In this document: one piece after another, positions 7,430-15,199 of the stretch
Position numbering within the stretch: the stretch's first letter is position 1
How the letters are laid out: each line of letters starts with the position of its first letter
NCBI GenBank assembly: GCA_964634895.1
Contig: CAZWJS010000022.1
Span: 1 to 22,836, forward strand
Source: CG-Epi1 sp964634895
GTDB taxonomy: Archaea > Thermoplasmatota > Poseidoniia > MGIII > CG-Epi1
Direction: 5' to 3'
DNA: 22,836 nt
The notes under the pieces: generated by a model
What the model was told of the DNA's origin: nothing
Database searches by the model: none
What the model saw: the letters and a program-made list of their open reading frames with translations, nothing else
Program-made: the position numbers and the translations under genes

Positions 7430-8320
7430 TTAAAGTTCTTCTAATTTAGTTATAAATAATTTTATTTCTTCAACACTCCAACCCAAATAAAATTCACCTA
7501 ATTGAGACCAAGTCTCAGAATCTTCGTCTGCCATTTTATAAAGATCTACTAATGTCGCCTGAACTTTACCTTCATCATAGTTCTTAGAATAATCAAATAA
7601 TCTTTGTTCAACTTTATCCTTGTCTACACTATAACTCGTATTTATATCTAAATCACTAAACTCCAAATAATCTCCAAGCAATGATTGAGGTACATATAGA
7701 ATATACAATCCCGAAAAGAACACTCCGAATTGAAAGATTAAATATCCTTCAGGAGCATATCCGAAAGTAAACCAGCCTTCTTCTCCCATGTACCATTTAG
7801 TATAATAATAATAGCTGATAAAGGTAAATATAAAGAATGATGGGACTGAAAATAACCAATCTGTAAGACTTATTGATCGATCAGCTTCTGGGACTTCACC
7901 CAAAATACTATATCTCAAACTATATATCTCTAAAATCATCCAATACATCAAGAAAATCGCCAAGAGTATTAATATTATGCTAGCCAAAAACCAAATATAA
8001 CCTTGATCAAACATAACAAAAAGAATTATTGTCCCAATTGCAGTTAACCAATATACTCCAATTAACCATATCCCATGACTCCAAATTTTATGGAATAATT
8101 GTTGAATACATAATAAACAAGCAATACCTGAAAGTAACCACAAAGGGGTCGAAATTAAATGGAACTCAATTCCAAAAGCTGGGAGAGCAATAAGACGACC
8201 AATACCTGTTTTCATATAACCTGAAAAAAGAGATATTGTGAAAGTTAGGATTGAAAGAACTAGAAGAATGGACTCTTCCTTTTCACGCTCAATCCCAAAC
8301 TGTCTTCTTAGCAAACCCAT
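7430..8320 (-). CDS. Six-helix integral membrane protein of unknown function
   Basis: A 296-residue protein I do not recognise. Hydrophobic segments at about residues 17-36, 55-76, 83-103, 108-130, 155-173 and 192-214 predict six membrane helices. The N-terminus (MGLLRRQFGIEREKEES) is basic/charged and probably cytoplasmic. The last 80 residues are soluble, acidic and helical. The loop between helices 5 and 6 is rich in Tyr, Trp and Gly. No catalytic motif, transporter signature or ATPase motif stands out. The gene lies 49 bases downstream of aMBF1 and 115 bases upstream of the ATG of the giant surface protein, all on one strand, so a link to that protein (export, assembly or anchoring) is possible but unproven. 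Confidence 0.75.
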   Translation of the reverse strand: MGLLRRQFGIEREKEESILLVLSILTFTISLFSGYMKTGIGRLIALPAFGIEFHLISTPLWLLSGIACLLCIQQLFHKIWSHGIWLIGVYWLTAIGTIILFVMFDQGYIWFLASIILILLAIFLMYWMILEIYSLRYSILGEVPEADRSISLTDWLFSVPSFFIFTFISYYYYTKWYMGEEGWFTFGYAPEGYLIFQFGVFFSGLYILYVPQSLLGDYLEFSDLDINTSYSVDKDKVEQRLFDYSKNYDEGKVQATLVDLYKMADEDSETWSQLGEFYLGWSVEEIKLFITKLEEL

Positions 8321-8369
8321 TAATTATTAGTTTGAAAGTTACTACAAATAGATTTTGTGCAAAAGAATT

Positions 8370-8858
8370 TTACTTATTTTCCATAGCCTGTTTCAGCAAA
8401 TCACCCATAGTTAACGACTCGTTTGAAGAAGAGGGAGATATTTGTTTTGTAGATTCAACTTTCTCAGTTAGCTTAATTTTGAGAAAGTTTTCAAGCTTGT
8501 TTATTAGCTTCTCATTAGGCTTCATATTTCCAGCTTCAATAGATGTTATAATTGATTTCTTTTCGGACATTTTCATTGCTAAAGAAGCGTGATCTAGCTT
8601 TAACTTTTCTCTAGCCTTCCTTACTAACTCTCCATAATTCTTTGAAAGAACTAAATCATCAATAATGGTTTCTTTGTGTCTACTCTTCTGCTCCCTCTTC
8701 TCAAGTGTCTGTGCCACATAGGCTCTATGTCCAATTGATTCCCTATGTGTCGGTTCTGAACCTAAAGATGAGCATACATTACAAACTTGGAGAACGGAAC
8801 CTGAGGTCTTACGAGGTACAAGGACTACAGATTCCGCTCCACACATTTCACATTCCAT
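8370..8858 (-). CDS. Archaeal multiprotein bridging factor 1 (aMBF1)
   Basis: The 162-residue protein begins with a zinc ribbon (C3, C6, C26, C29) and carries a Cro/C1-type helix-turn-helix at about residues 76-128 (NYGELVRKAREKLKLDHASL, then 'KSIITSIEAGNMKPNEKLINKLENFLKIKL'). This arrangement is the archaeal homologue of eukaryotic MBF1. The archaeal form is associated with the ribosome and translation more than with TBP bridging. A Ser/Glu-rich C-terminal tail follows the HTH. The first ATG is required to keep the zinc-binding C3xxC6 pair. It is divergent from PAN across a 53-base gap holding a palindromic TATA-like sequence. Confidence 0.9.
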   Translation of the reverse strand: MECEMCGAESVVLVPRKTSGSVLQVCNVCSSLGSEPTHRESIGHRAYVAQTLEKREQKSRHKETIIDDLVLSKNYGELVRKAREKLKLDHASLAMKMSEKKSIITSIEAGNMKPNEKLINKLENFLKIKLTEKVESTKQISPSSSNESLTMGDLLKQAMENK

Positions 8859-8872
8859 GGCAAGTCACAACT

Positions 8873-8882
8873 GATATATATC
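8873..8882. promoter_or_regulatory. Palindromic TATA-like element between aMBF1 and PAN
   Basis: GATATATATC is a perfect 10-base palindrome and the only strong TATA-like sequence in the 53-base divergent gap. Spacing is about 20 bases to the aMBF1 ATG and about 34 to the PAN GTG, which is not ideal for either. PAN could instead use TTAAAT at 8891-8896. Both genes lack a clear Shine-Dalgarno sequence. Confidence 0.45.
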
Positions 8883-8911
8883 TGACCCAATTAAATGTTT
8901 CGTGAATAAAA

Positions 8912-10114
8912 GTGTCTCCAGAACAAAATGAGGGTGATGTTTCAACTCCTGAAAAAGGAGAAGATTGGAATAAATGGCTTCTAGAAGAAACTGAAAAATT
9001 CGAAAGTGAGAAGAGACAACTTGAGATAGATGTATCTAGAATGAAAAGAGAAAATGCTCACCTAAAAGGCGAACTAGCCAGACTTAGAGCGCCACCACAA
9101 GTAATAGGAACTGTAAGAGATATTTTAGAAGATGGGAGAATTGGAATAAAATCAAGCAGTGGCCCTGATTTTGTGGTCCATATTTCTGAGGGCATTGACA
9201 AAGAAAAATTAGAAATTGGGGATAGAGTAGCACTTCATCGCCAAACATTAGCTGTTTTAGAAACTCTTCCGAATACTAAAGATCCATTGGTAATGGGAGC
9301 TGAAGTAGAGATGAAACCATCTGAAAAATATAATGACATTGGAGGTCTAGTTGAAGAATTAGATGAACTAAGAAGTACTATAGAATTACCAATGTTGCAG
9401 CCTAAAAGTTTCACAAAGATAGGTGTTGAACCTCCAAAAGGTGTTTTACTTGTAGGGCCGCCAGGGACTGGAAAAACACTCATGGCTAAGGCTGTGGCTA
9501 ACGCAACTAATGCTACTTTTATACGTTTAATTGGAAGTGAACTTGTTCAAAAATACATTGGAGAAGGTGCACGATTAGTAAGAGAATTATTTCAATTAGC
9601 CCAAGAGAAAGCTCCAAGCATCATATTTATTGATGAATTGGATGCAGTCGGTGCAAAAAGAATGGATGTTGGAACTACTGGTGATAGAGAAGTTCAGCGA
9701 ACATTAATGCAACTTTTAGGTGAACTAGATGGTTTCACCCCAAGAGGTGATGTTTCTATTATGGGTGCCTCAAACAGGCCAGATATACTAGATGAAGCAT
9801 TACTAAGACCTGGAAGATTTGATAGAATAATAAAAATTCCACTTCCAGAAGAAGAAGCTAGGCTTAAGATTATCAAAATTCATTCAAAAAAGATGTCTAT
9901 TACTAGAGGCCTAAGTTACAAACTTTTAGCCTCCCAAACTGAAGGATTTTCAGGTGCAGACTTAAGAGCTTTATGCGTAGAAGCTGGTATGAAAGCTATA
10001 AAAGATAAAAGATCAAAAATTGTTATGAAAGATTTTAAAGAATCATTGGAAAAAATTAAAAACCGTTTAAACAATGCTGACATTTCTGAACCTGAAGGCG
10101 GATTATACTATTGA
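8912..10114 (+). CDS. pan: Proteasome-activating nucleotidase (PAN)
   Basis: A 400-residue AAA+ ATPase that unfolds proteins and feeds them to the archaeal 20S proteasome. Domains in order: N-terminal coiled coil (about 22-58), OB fold (about 63-115) after the APP junction, then the AAA+ module. The AAA+ motifs are Walker A GPPGTGKT at 182-189, pore loop KYIGEG at 214-219, Walker B IIFIDELD at 237-244, sensor-1 Asn288 and arginine fingers in LLRPGRFDR (297-305). The C-terminus is LYY, a hydrophobic-Tyr-X motif that docks into the proteasome alpha ring, so the docking function looks intact. Start is GTG at 8912. The TGA stop overlaps the TTG start of rpiA. Thermoplasma itself lacks PAN, which argues against that genus. 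No proteasome subunit gene is in the window. Confidence 0.96.
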   Translation: MSPEQNEGDVSTPEKGEDWNKWLLEETEKFESEKRQLEIDVSRMKRENAHLKGELARLRAPPQVIGTVRDILEDGRIGIKSSSGPDFVVHISEGIDKEKLEIGDRVALHRQTLAVLETLPNTKDPLVMGAEVEMKPSEKYNDIGGLVEELDELRSTIELPMLQPKSFTKIGVEPPKGVLLVGPPGTGKTLMAKAVANATNATFIRLIGSELVQKYIGEGARLVRELFQLAQEKAPSIIFIDELDAVGAKRMDVGTTGDREVQRTLMQLLGELDGFTPRGDVSIMGASNRPDILDEALLRPGRFDRIIKIPLPEEEARLKIIKIHSKKMSITRGLSYKLLASQTEGFSGADLRALCVEAGMKAIKDKRSKIVMKDFKESLEKIKNRLNNADISEPEGGLYY

Positions 10115-10788
10115 ACGGCGAATTATCAAAAATAAACGCTGCTAAAGAAGCTCTGAAATCAGTTGAAAATGGAATGATTGTTGGATTAGGAACTGGATCA
10201 ACGGCAAGAATTTTTATCGACTTGCTAGGTGAAACGATTTCTGAAGATTTCCAAATATTAGGCATGCCTACTTCAATTAGAACAAAGATACAGGCTGAAA
10301 GATTGGGAATAAAATTACTTGATATTAATGATACGGACACTATTGACTTAGCAGTTGATGGTGCTGATGAAGTTTCTCCTGAAAAAAATCTAATCAAAGG
10401 ATTAGGAGGAGCATTGCTGAGAGAAAAGATGGTAGAAAAAAAGGCAAGAAAATTAATAATAATTGTAGATGAAAGTAAATTAGTACCGTATTTGGGCAGA
10501 GGTGTTTTACCAATAGAAGTCAAAAAAGAAGGGCATCAAGAAACATCTACTCGAATAGAATCTTGTGGTTGCACTGCAGAAATAAGAATCGAGGAAAATG
10601 GTGAGATATTTGAAACTGATAATAAGAATTTTATATATCATTGCAAATTCAAAAAAGAAATAAAAAATCCAAAACCTCTCGAAAAAAAGTTATTAGCAAT
10701 AAACGGAGTTATCGATACAGGACTCTTCATCGATATGGCTGACACAATAATAATAGGAAAGGAAAAGGGCACGACCGTTATAGTCTAA
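10111..10788 (+). CDS. rpiA: Ribose-5-phosphate isomerase A
   Basis: A complete 225-residue RpiA, which interconverts ribose 5-phosphate and ribulose 5-phosphate in pentose metabolism. Family motifs are clear: GLGTGSTA (26-33) for phosphate binding, DLAVDGADEV (76-85) with the active-site acids, and the KGLGGALLREKMV block (90s to 100s) with the catalytic Glu. The start is TTG at 10111, overlapping the PAN stop in the four bases TTGA. No in-frame ATG would preserve the N-terminal helix, so the TTG is well supported and translation is probably coupled to PAN. Its TAA stop ends exactly one base before the stop codon of the convergent L40e gene. Confidence 0.95.
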   Translation: MNGELSKINAAKEALKSVENGMIVGLGTGSTARIFIDLLGETISEDFQILGMPTSIRTKIQAERLGIKLLDINDTDTIDLAVDGADEVSPEKNLIKGLGGALLREKMVEKKARKLIIIVDESKLVPYLGRGVLPIEVKKEGHQETSTRIESCGCTAEIRIEENGEIFETDNKNFIYHCKFKKEIKNPKPLEKKLLAINGVIDTGLFIDMADTIIIGKEKGTTVIV

Positions 10789-10938
10789 CTATTTGCTGCG
10801 TTGTTCTTTGGCCTTAGGCCTTAAACCTTTGTAATTGCACTTACGGCATTTAACGGCCTTCCATGCATTAATTGCATTACACTGCATGCAGACTTTCTTG
10901 TTAAACAAACGAGCCTCAGCCTCCGGAAAACGTGCCAT
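10789..10938 (-). CDS. rpl40e: Large-subunit ribosomal protein L40e (eL40)
   Basis: A 49-codon gene, easy to miss because of its size. The protein begins MARFPEAEARLFNKKVCMQC and ends GLRPKAKEQRSK, the diagnostic pattern of archaeal L40e. Four cysteines (C17xxC20 and C31xxC34) form the zinc ribbon. It is a ribosomal protein of the large subunit; in eukaryotes the homologue is made as a ubiquitin fusion, absent here. Its stop codon abuts that of rpiA with no gap. A TATA-like TTATAA at 10961-10966 lies about 26 bases before the ATG, so the mRNA is probably leaderless. Confidence 0.96.
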   Translation of the reverse strand: MARFPEAEARLFNKKVCMQCNAINAWKAVKCRKCNYKGLRPKAKEQRSK

Positions 10939-10960
10939 GAGCCCGCCGTAGAGGGCGTAG

Positions 10961-10966
10961 TTATAA
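10961..10966 (-). promoter_or_regulatory. TATA box of rpl40e
   Basis: TTATAA, centred about 26 bases upstream of the ATG at 10938, with an A-rich stretch (ACACAAA on the minus strand) in the position expected of a BRE. A leaderless transcript is predicted. Confidence 0.55.
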
Positions 10967-11117
10967 TAATTTGTGTAAAATTAAGATTTTCTAGGCAAAA
11001 GAACTAATAAAGAAGCTCCTTTAGCATACCATGAGTATAAAGCCCAGAGGGGCACAGATTATTCGAGGTTCCAAATAAATTGAATAGGGACTACGTTTAC
11101 AACTACTACACGCTATT

Positions 11118-11128
11118 GATATATTTTC
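11118..11128 (+). promoter_or_regulatory. TATA-like box of the CNNM/CorB-like gene
   Basis: GATATATTTTC predicts a start near 11147, about 9 bases before the ATG at 11156. A second weaker candidate, GATATAGG, lies closer to the start codon. Confidence 0.45.
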
Positions 11129-11155
11129 GAGATATAGGAGCTGCTATCTGAAATC

Positions 11156-12265
11156 ATGAATATATTATCAACATTCACAACAGTTAGTGATGATTTACAA
11201 AACCCTGAACTAGAATGGACTAGAATTCTAATTTTTCTTTTATTAGCACTAGGTGTTTCATTCATTTGTTCACTATTGGAAGCTATTATTTTATCTGTAA
11301 CTTGGTCACACATTGAAATCTTAAATAAAGAAGAAAAGATTAGTGGCACTAGACTTAAACGATTAAAAGAGGATATAGATCAACCTTTGGCTGCAATTTT
11401 AACTTTAAACACAATTTCGCATACAATTGGTGCTGCTGGCGTTGGATCTGAATTTCACAAACTAGGAAATGAATGGTTTACTGTTGCATCAATTATTTTA
11501 ACCATATTGATATTGATTTTTTCAGAGATAATTCCTAAGACACTGGGGGCAATATATTGGAGAAAACTGGCGCCTTTCTCAGCATATGTACTTGATGGCT
11601 TGCTATGGTTAACTTGGCCAATTGTAGTTGTACTAAATGGATTCTCTAGGAGAATATCCGAGGGGAATGAAGACCAAAAGGAAATGACAAGAGAGGAGAT
11701 GATTGCCGTAGCAGAAATAGGAGAAACACAAGGTGCTCTTGAAAAGCAAGAAACGCAAGTGATAAAAAATCTTCTAACAATGGACAAAATATTAGCCGAA
11801 GATGTTATGACTCCTAGTACAGTAATGCTAACTTTTCACAAATTGGAGACTGTAGAAGAAGTGATACAAAATCACTCACCTATACCATTTTCTAGGATTC
11901 CTATACATGATGAAAATCTAGATGATATTCATGGTGTTGTGTTAAGAAGTAAAATAATGGAATTACACAGTGAAGGTAAAACTGGAACTTATATGGAAGA
12001 CTTAATGTCTAAACTTTCAACAGTGAGTCCTAACGCTTCAGTAGCTGCTTTACTAGATGAATTCTTGAAGAAAAGGGAGCATATATTCTTAGTAATAGAT
12101 GAGTATGGAACTACTCAAGGGATAATAACATTAGAAGACGCTGTAGAGACACTTCTAGGGGCTGAAATAGTTGATGAATCTGACTCGGTAGAAGATATGA
12201 GGCAACTAGCAAGAGAACTATGGGAAAAGAGGCGGAAAAGAAAAACTAACCTTAAATTTGACTAA
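11156..12265 (+). CDS. CNNM/CorB-type membrane protein with DUF21 and CBS pair
   Basis: A 369-residue protein. Residues 21-165 are a DUF21/CNNM transmembrane domain with the signatures ILTLNTISHTIGAAGVGSE (81-99) and IFSEIIPKTLG (121-131). Residues about 185-345 are a CBS pair, with 'DVMTPSTVM' opening the first CBS and 'VIDEYGTTQGIITLEDAVETLLGAEIVDE' the second. The family includes Mg2+ transporters (CNNM/CorB/CorC) and proteins once called hemolysins. The C-terminal CorC_HlyC domain common in bacterial homologues is missing; the protein ends in a basic tail (KRRKRKTN). Mg2+ export or sensing is the best guess from family knowledge. Its stop lies two bases from the stop of the convergent RND gene. 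Confidence 0.88.
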   Translation: MNILSTFTTVSDDLQNPELEWTRILIFLLLALGVSFICSLLEAIILSVTWSHIEILNKEEKISGTRLKRLKEDIDQPLAAILTLNTISHTIGAAGVGSEFHKLGNEWFTVASIILTILILIFSEIIPKTLGAIYWRKLAPFSAYVLDGLLWLTWPIVVVLNGFSRRISEGNEDQKEMTREEMIAVAEIGETQGALEKQETQVIKNLLTMDKILAEDVMTPSTVMLTFHKLETVEEVIQNHSPIPFSRIPIHDENLDDIHGVVLRSKIMELHSEGKTGTYMEDLMSKLSTVSPNASVAALLDEFLKKREHIFLVIDEYGTTQGIITLEDAVETLLGAEIVDESDSVEDMRQLARELWEKRRKRKTNLKFD

Positions 12266-12267
12266 GG

Positions 12268-15165
12268 TTATCTTTTATTCAATAAATTATCCGAATTAGA
12301 CCACTCTTTTATTCGATTAGTAGTCCAAATTAAACTTGGAAGTACAAAAATAGCAATAAATACTGAATAGATTATTGTTGCTGCAGTTATAATACCAAAA
12401 TTCCTTACCAAGGGCATTGGAGATAAGAAAAGAACTGCAAAACCACAGAATGTCGTTAAACCAGAAATAAGGAGGGCTGAACCTGTACGCTTAATTGTAG
12501 TTTCTATAGCCTGCCTTTCACTTTTGTGAATTATTTCCTCCCTATATCTTTCCACAATATGAATTGCATAATCAATCCCTAACCCAATTGTCAAAGCTGT
12601 TACCATCACTGTCAAAACATTCAAAGTTATTCCTAAAATTGTCATAGTAGCCATAATCCATACTGTCGCTAATATCGTAGGCAAAGTGGAAATTAAACCA
12701 AAACCTAAATTTCTATAAAGAACTATTAATATTGCAGCAGCCAAAATTATTGAAGTTAATGTAGAACTTATTTGAGTATTTTGTATCTCATTAACAGTAA
12801 CACTAGTCAAAACATGTCCTCCTGTTATACTAACTTGATAATCACTGGATTCAAAATCGCTAGGAATATCCTCGGCTAACTCATCTCTCATAAATTCTAA
12901 GCCATCATTGTCTAATTCATGAGAAGAAGTAGCACCTATGAATACTCTGACTACCGAAGAAGTATAATTTCCTTCCTCATTACGATGCAATACATGTTTT
13001 ATCTTGTCTGAATACGATTCACCTGTGAAAGGATCTGCCACGTCCAAATCTCTCTGATATAAATAATCATACAAATTCACAATGTCTTGATCAGTTGTTT
13101 TATCAAAAGTTTCTATATTCTTAGATTGGACATTCTTGTATTCTAAATTAAATGTGTTTAATATGGATTGAACATATATGTATTTTTCTGAATCATGGAC
13201 ATTTATATCATAAATTAAATGGTCCTCAGGATTCTTAATATATTTAAATTCAAAGCGACCAGAAAAGGCCTCAGAAGGAACAGCAACTGAAACTGTTTTT
13301 CTATTAGACAAATTAGTATCTAAAAGAGACTTACTGACATTATCAGAACCAATGAAATTACTTGATTCATCATACCATAAAACCGTAACTTCTACAGAAG
13401 GTGAAAGCGCAGGATTTACTATGGACCAACTTAAATCCAAATCATCAGTTGGAACAACTCGAAACGAATTTGTTGTAATCCACTCATGTGTTTCATTTGA
13501 ATTTTTGCCAGTACTGTACTCATCTGATGAAACGGCATCAACTACTATTTCATAAACCGATTCAACTCTTGATGTGGAACCTACTTTAATCACATAACGA
13601 TCATTGTTCAAGCCTTGTACGCATATTCCTTCTTGTCCGCATTGAAATTCATAGACACCATCGAAAAAAGCAGTTGTCGCTACTGGACCAGTAAACAAAA
13701 TTTGTGACTGAAGGTAACTGGCCCCACTAAAATCGGACTGAATATGCTCTGCTGTAGACATTATTTCTAAATCATCTGAAAGAAAATCATCTAATGAAAA
13801 CGATGTTTCGATCTGAGATGCCCCCCCTAAAGCTAAAAGTGTAATAATTATAATTGAAGAAACGATTACTTGCGGATGTTTATCAACAATTTCTGCAGCC
13901 CTCGAAATTGAATTCTCAATTATTTTAGAATCCTGGACATTATCTATTGAATCTGTAGAATTTGAATCCAATATATATCTCATTGAAGTATAGAAAAATA
14001 AAGTCAGAATAAATGAAGAGAATATCCCTACGGCGCATAATAAACTAAAATCTCTAACTGGCCCTACACCTCCACTTATCCCAGATAAGAATGCAACGAC
14101 AGTCGTAAACATTGCCAAAAACAGAGCTTGGCCTGTATGGACTTGAGCATCTACCAAAGAATCTTCAATTGAATTACCTGATGACAAACTTTCCTGATAT
14201 CTACGGCTAATGTGTACGGAGAAGTCAATGCCTAAACCTACTACTAAAGGAATTACTGCAACATCTAATGCAGTCAAAGTAATTCCAGCCATACCTGCAA
14301 AAGCAAAAGTCCAGAAAACAGACAATATAAGTGTCATCAACGGCAAAACAACATAACTCCAATGCCTAAAGGTTAGCCATAGCAGGATTACTGTAACAAA
14401 AAACATACCCATACTCATAAGAAAATTTGTAGTTTGCGTTGATTGATCTACATCATAAGCTAAAAGTGCAACTGAAAAAGGTTCAGCCTGTATATCACTA
14501 CCTGATTCAGAATTATGTGATAAGGCTAAGATTCTAATTTGCTGACCAATTTCCTTTTTTTGATTAATTGTGATTTCTGGAACTAAATTAATCATTATGA
14601 GAGTCGAATTAGCAATTGGTTCTGAACGAAATGATCCTTCTACAGGTGTAAATAGCAAAGGGTTAAGATTTAAATCTTTATTAATCAATACATCTCCTAC
14701 AAAATCAACTTCATTCCAAGAATAATTTGCACCATCTGATTTCGAAATTGAATCATAAACTAATTGCCAAGGATTGTCAGCGTTTTTCACTTCATTTAGA
14801 GATAAACCTGAATCTCGGAGTGCTGAATCAAAAAAACCACCTACCGAAATAACATCTTTGACACCCAGCAATTTCGAACATGAATCATGTAATTCTAGTA
14901 TATCCTCTAAATTATCCATATTCAAAACATTACCACCACTTACTGATGTCAAATACAAATATACTACACTAGAATCTTGACCGAAATCTGCATTTATTGT
15001 ATCATATGTCTGTACTTCCTCAGATTGTGGGAGGAATGCTTCAACATCTGTAGCAAATTCAACTTTTAGTATAAAAGGTGAAACTAGTAAAGTTAGAAGC
15101 GAAACAGCTACAATTACTTGCCTCGGATTGTCGATTGGAATTCTAGAATAACGCTTCAGCATCAC
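12268..15165 (-). CDS. RND-superfamily exporter (MMPL/HAE3-like)
   Basis: A 965-residue transporter with the duplicated RND layout: helix 1 (about 17-34), a large extracellular loop (about 35-245), a block of five helices (about 246-410), helix 7 (about 430-450), a second large loop (about 455-795) and a final helix block (about 800-950). Each half carries the family motif in helix 4 region: GLGIDFSVHISRRY in the first half and GLGIDYAIHIVERYREE in the second, with the Asp used for proton coupling. The 'FATDVEAFLPQSEEV' stretch after helix 1 is typical of predicted archaeal RND exporters. Substrates may be lipids or hydrophobic compounds; this is inference. The second loop has a Cys pair (CGQEGIC). 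Start is GTG at 15165 or ATG at 15162. It lies 34 bases downstream of uppS and may be cotranscribed. Confidence 0.9.
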   Translation of the reverse strand: MMLKRYSRIPIDNPRQVIVAVSLLTLLVSPFILKVEFATDVEAFLPQSEEVQTYDTINADFGQDSSVVYLYLTSVSGGNVLNMDNLEDILELHDSCSKLLGVKDVISVGGFFDSALRDSGLSLNEVKNADNPWQLVYDSISKSDGANYSWNEVDFVGDVLINKDLNLNPLLFTPVEGSFRSEPIANSTLIMINLVPEITINQKKEIGQQIRILALSHNSESGSDIQAEPFSVALLAYDVDQSTQTTNFLMSMGMFFVTVILLWLTFRHWSYVVLPLMTLILSVFWTFAFAGMAGITLTALDVAVIPLVVGLGIDFSVHISRRYQESLSSGNSIEDSLVDAQVHTGQALFLAMFTTVVAFLSGISGGVGPVRDFSLLCAVGIFSSFILTLFFYTSMRYILDSNSTDSIDNVQDSKIIENSISRAAEIVDKHPQVIVSSIIIITLLALGGASQIETSFSLDDFLSDDLEIMSTAEHIQSDFSGASYLQSQILFTGPVATTAFFDGVYEFQCGQEGICVQGLNNDRYVIKVGSTSRVESVYEIVVDAVSSDEYSTGKNSNETHEWITTNSFRVVPTDDLDLSWSIVNPALSPSVEVTVLWYDESSNFIGSDNVSKSLLDTNLSNRKTVSVAVPSEAFSGRFEFKYIKNPEDHLIYDINVHDSEKYIYVQSILNTFNLEYKNVQSKNIETFDKTTDQDIVNLYDYLYQRDLDVADPFTGESYSDKIKHVLHRNEEGNYTSSVVRVFIGATSSHELDNDGLEFMRDELAEDIPSDFESSDYQVSITGGHVLTSVTVNEIQNTQISSTLTSIILAAAILIVLYRNLGFGLISTLPTILATVWIMATMTILGITLNVLTVMVTALTIGLGIDYAIHIVERYREEIIHKSERQAIETTIKRTGSALLISGLTTFCGFAVLFLSPMPLVRNFGIITAATIIYSVFIAIFVLPSLIWTTNRIKEWSNSDNLLNKR

Positions 15166-15199
15166 TGTAACTGATAAGAACCTGTCTTAAAAATTGTTG

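Larger units (their letters stand above)
10939..11155. other. Longest gene-free gap (217 bases) between rpl40e and the CNNM gene
   Basis: The gap holds the minus-strand TATA box of rpl40e (10961-10966), a plus-strand TATA-like CTAATAAAG near 11004-11012 that precedes a 15-codon ORF (11031-11078), a small perfect hairpin GCCC-AGAG-GGGC (11042-11053) inside that ORF, and a TATA-like GATATATTTTC (about 11118-11128) before the CNNM start. I see no conserved RNA gene in it. Confidence 0.45.

Noticed and set aside
10111..10523. Long minus-strand open frame antisense to rpiA
   Set aside because: It is a shadow of the real rpiA frame, with no start signal and no recognisable protein features.
10941..10956. 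GC-rich inverted repeat GCCC...GGGC just upstream of rpl40e as a regulatory leader
   Set aside because: The TATA box position predicts a leaderless mRNA, so the repeat would not be transcribed; the stem is only four pairs.
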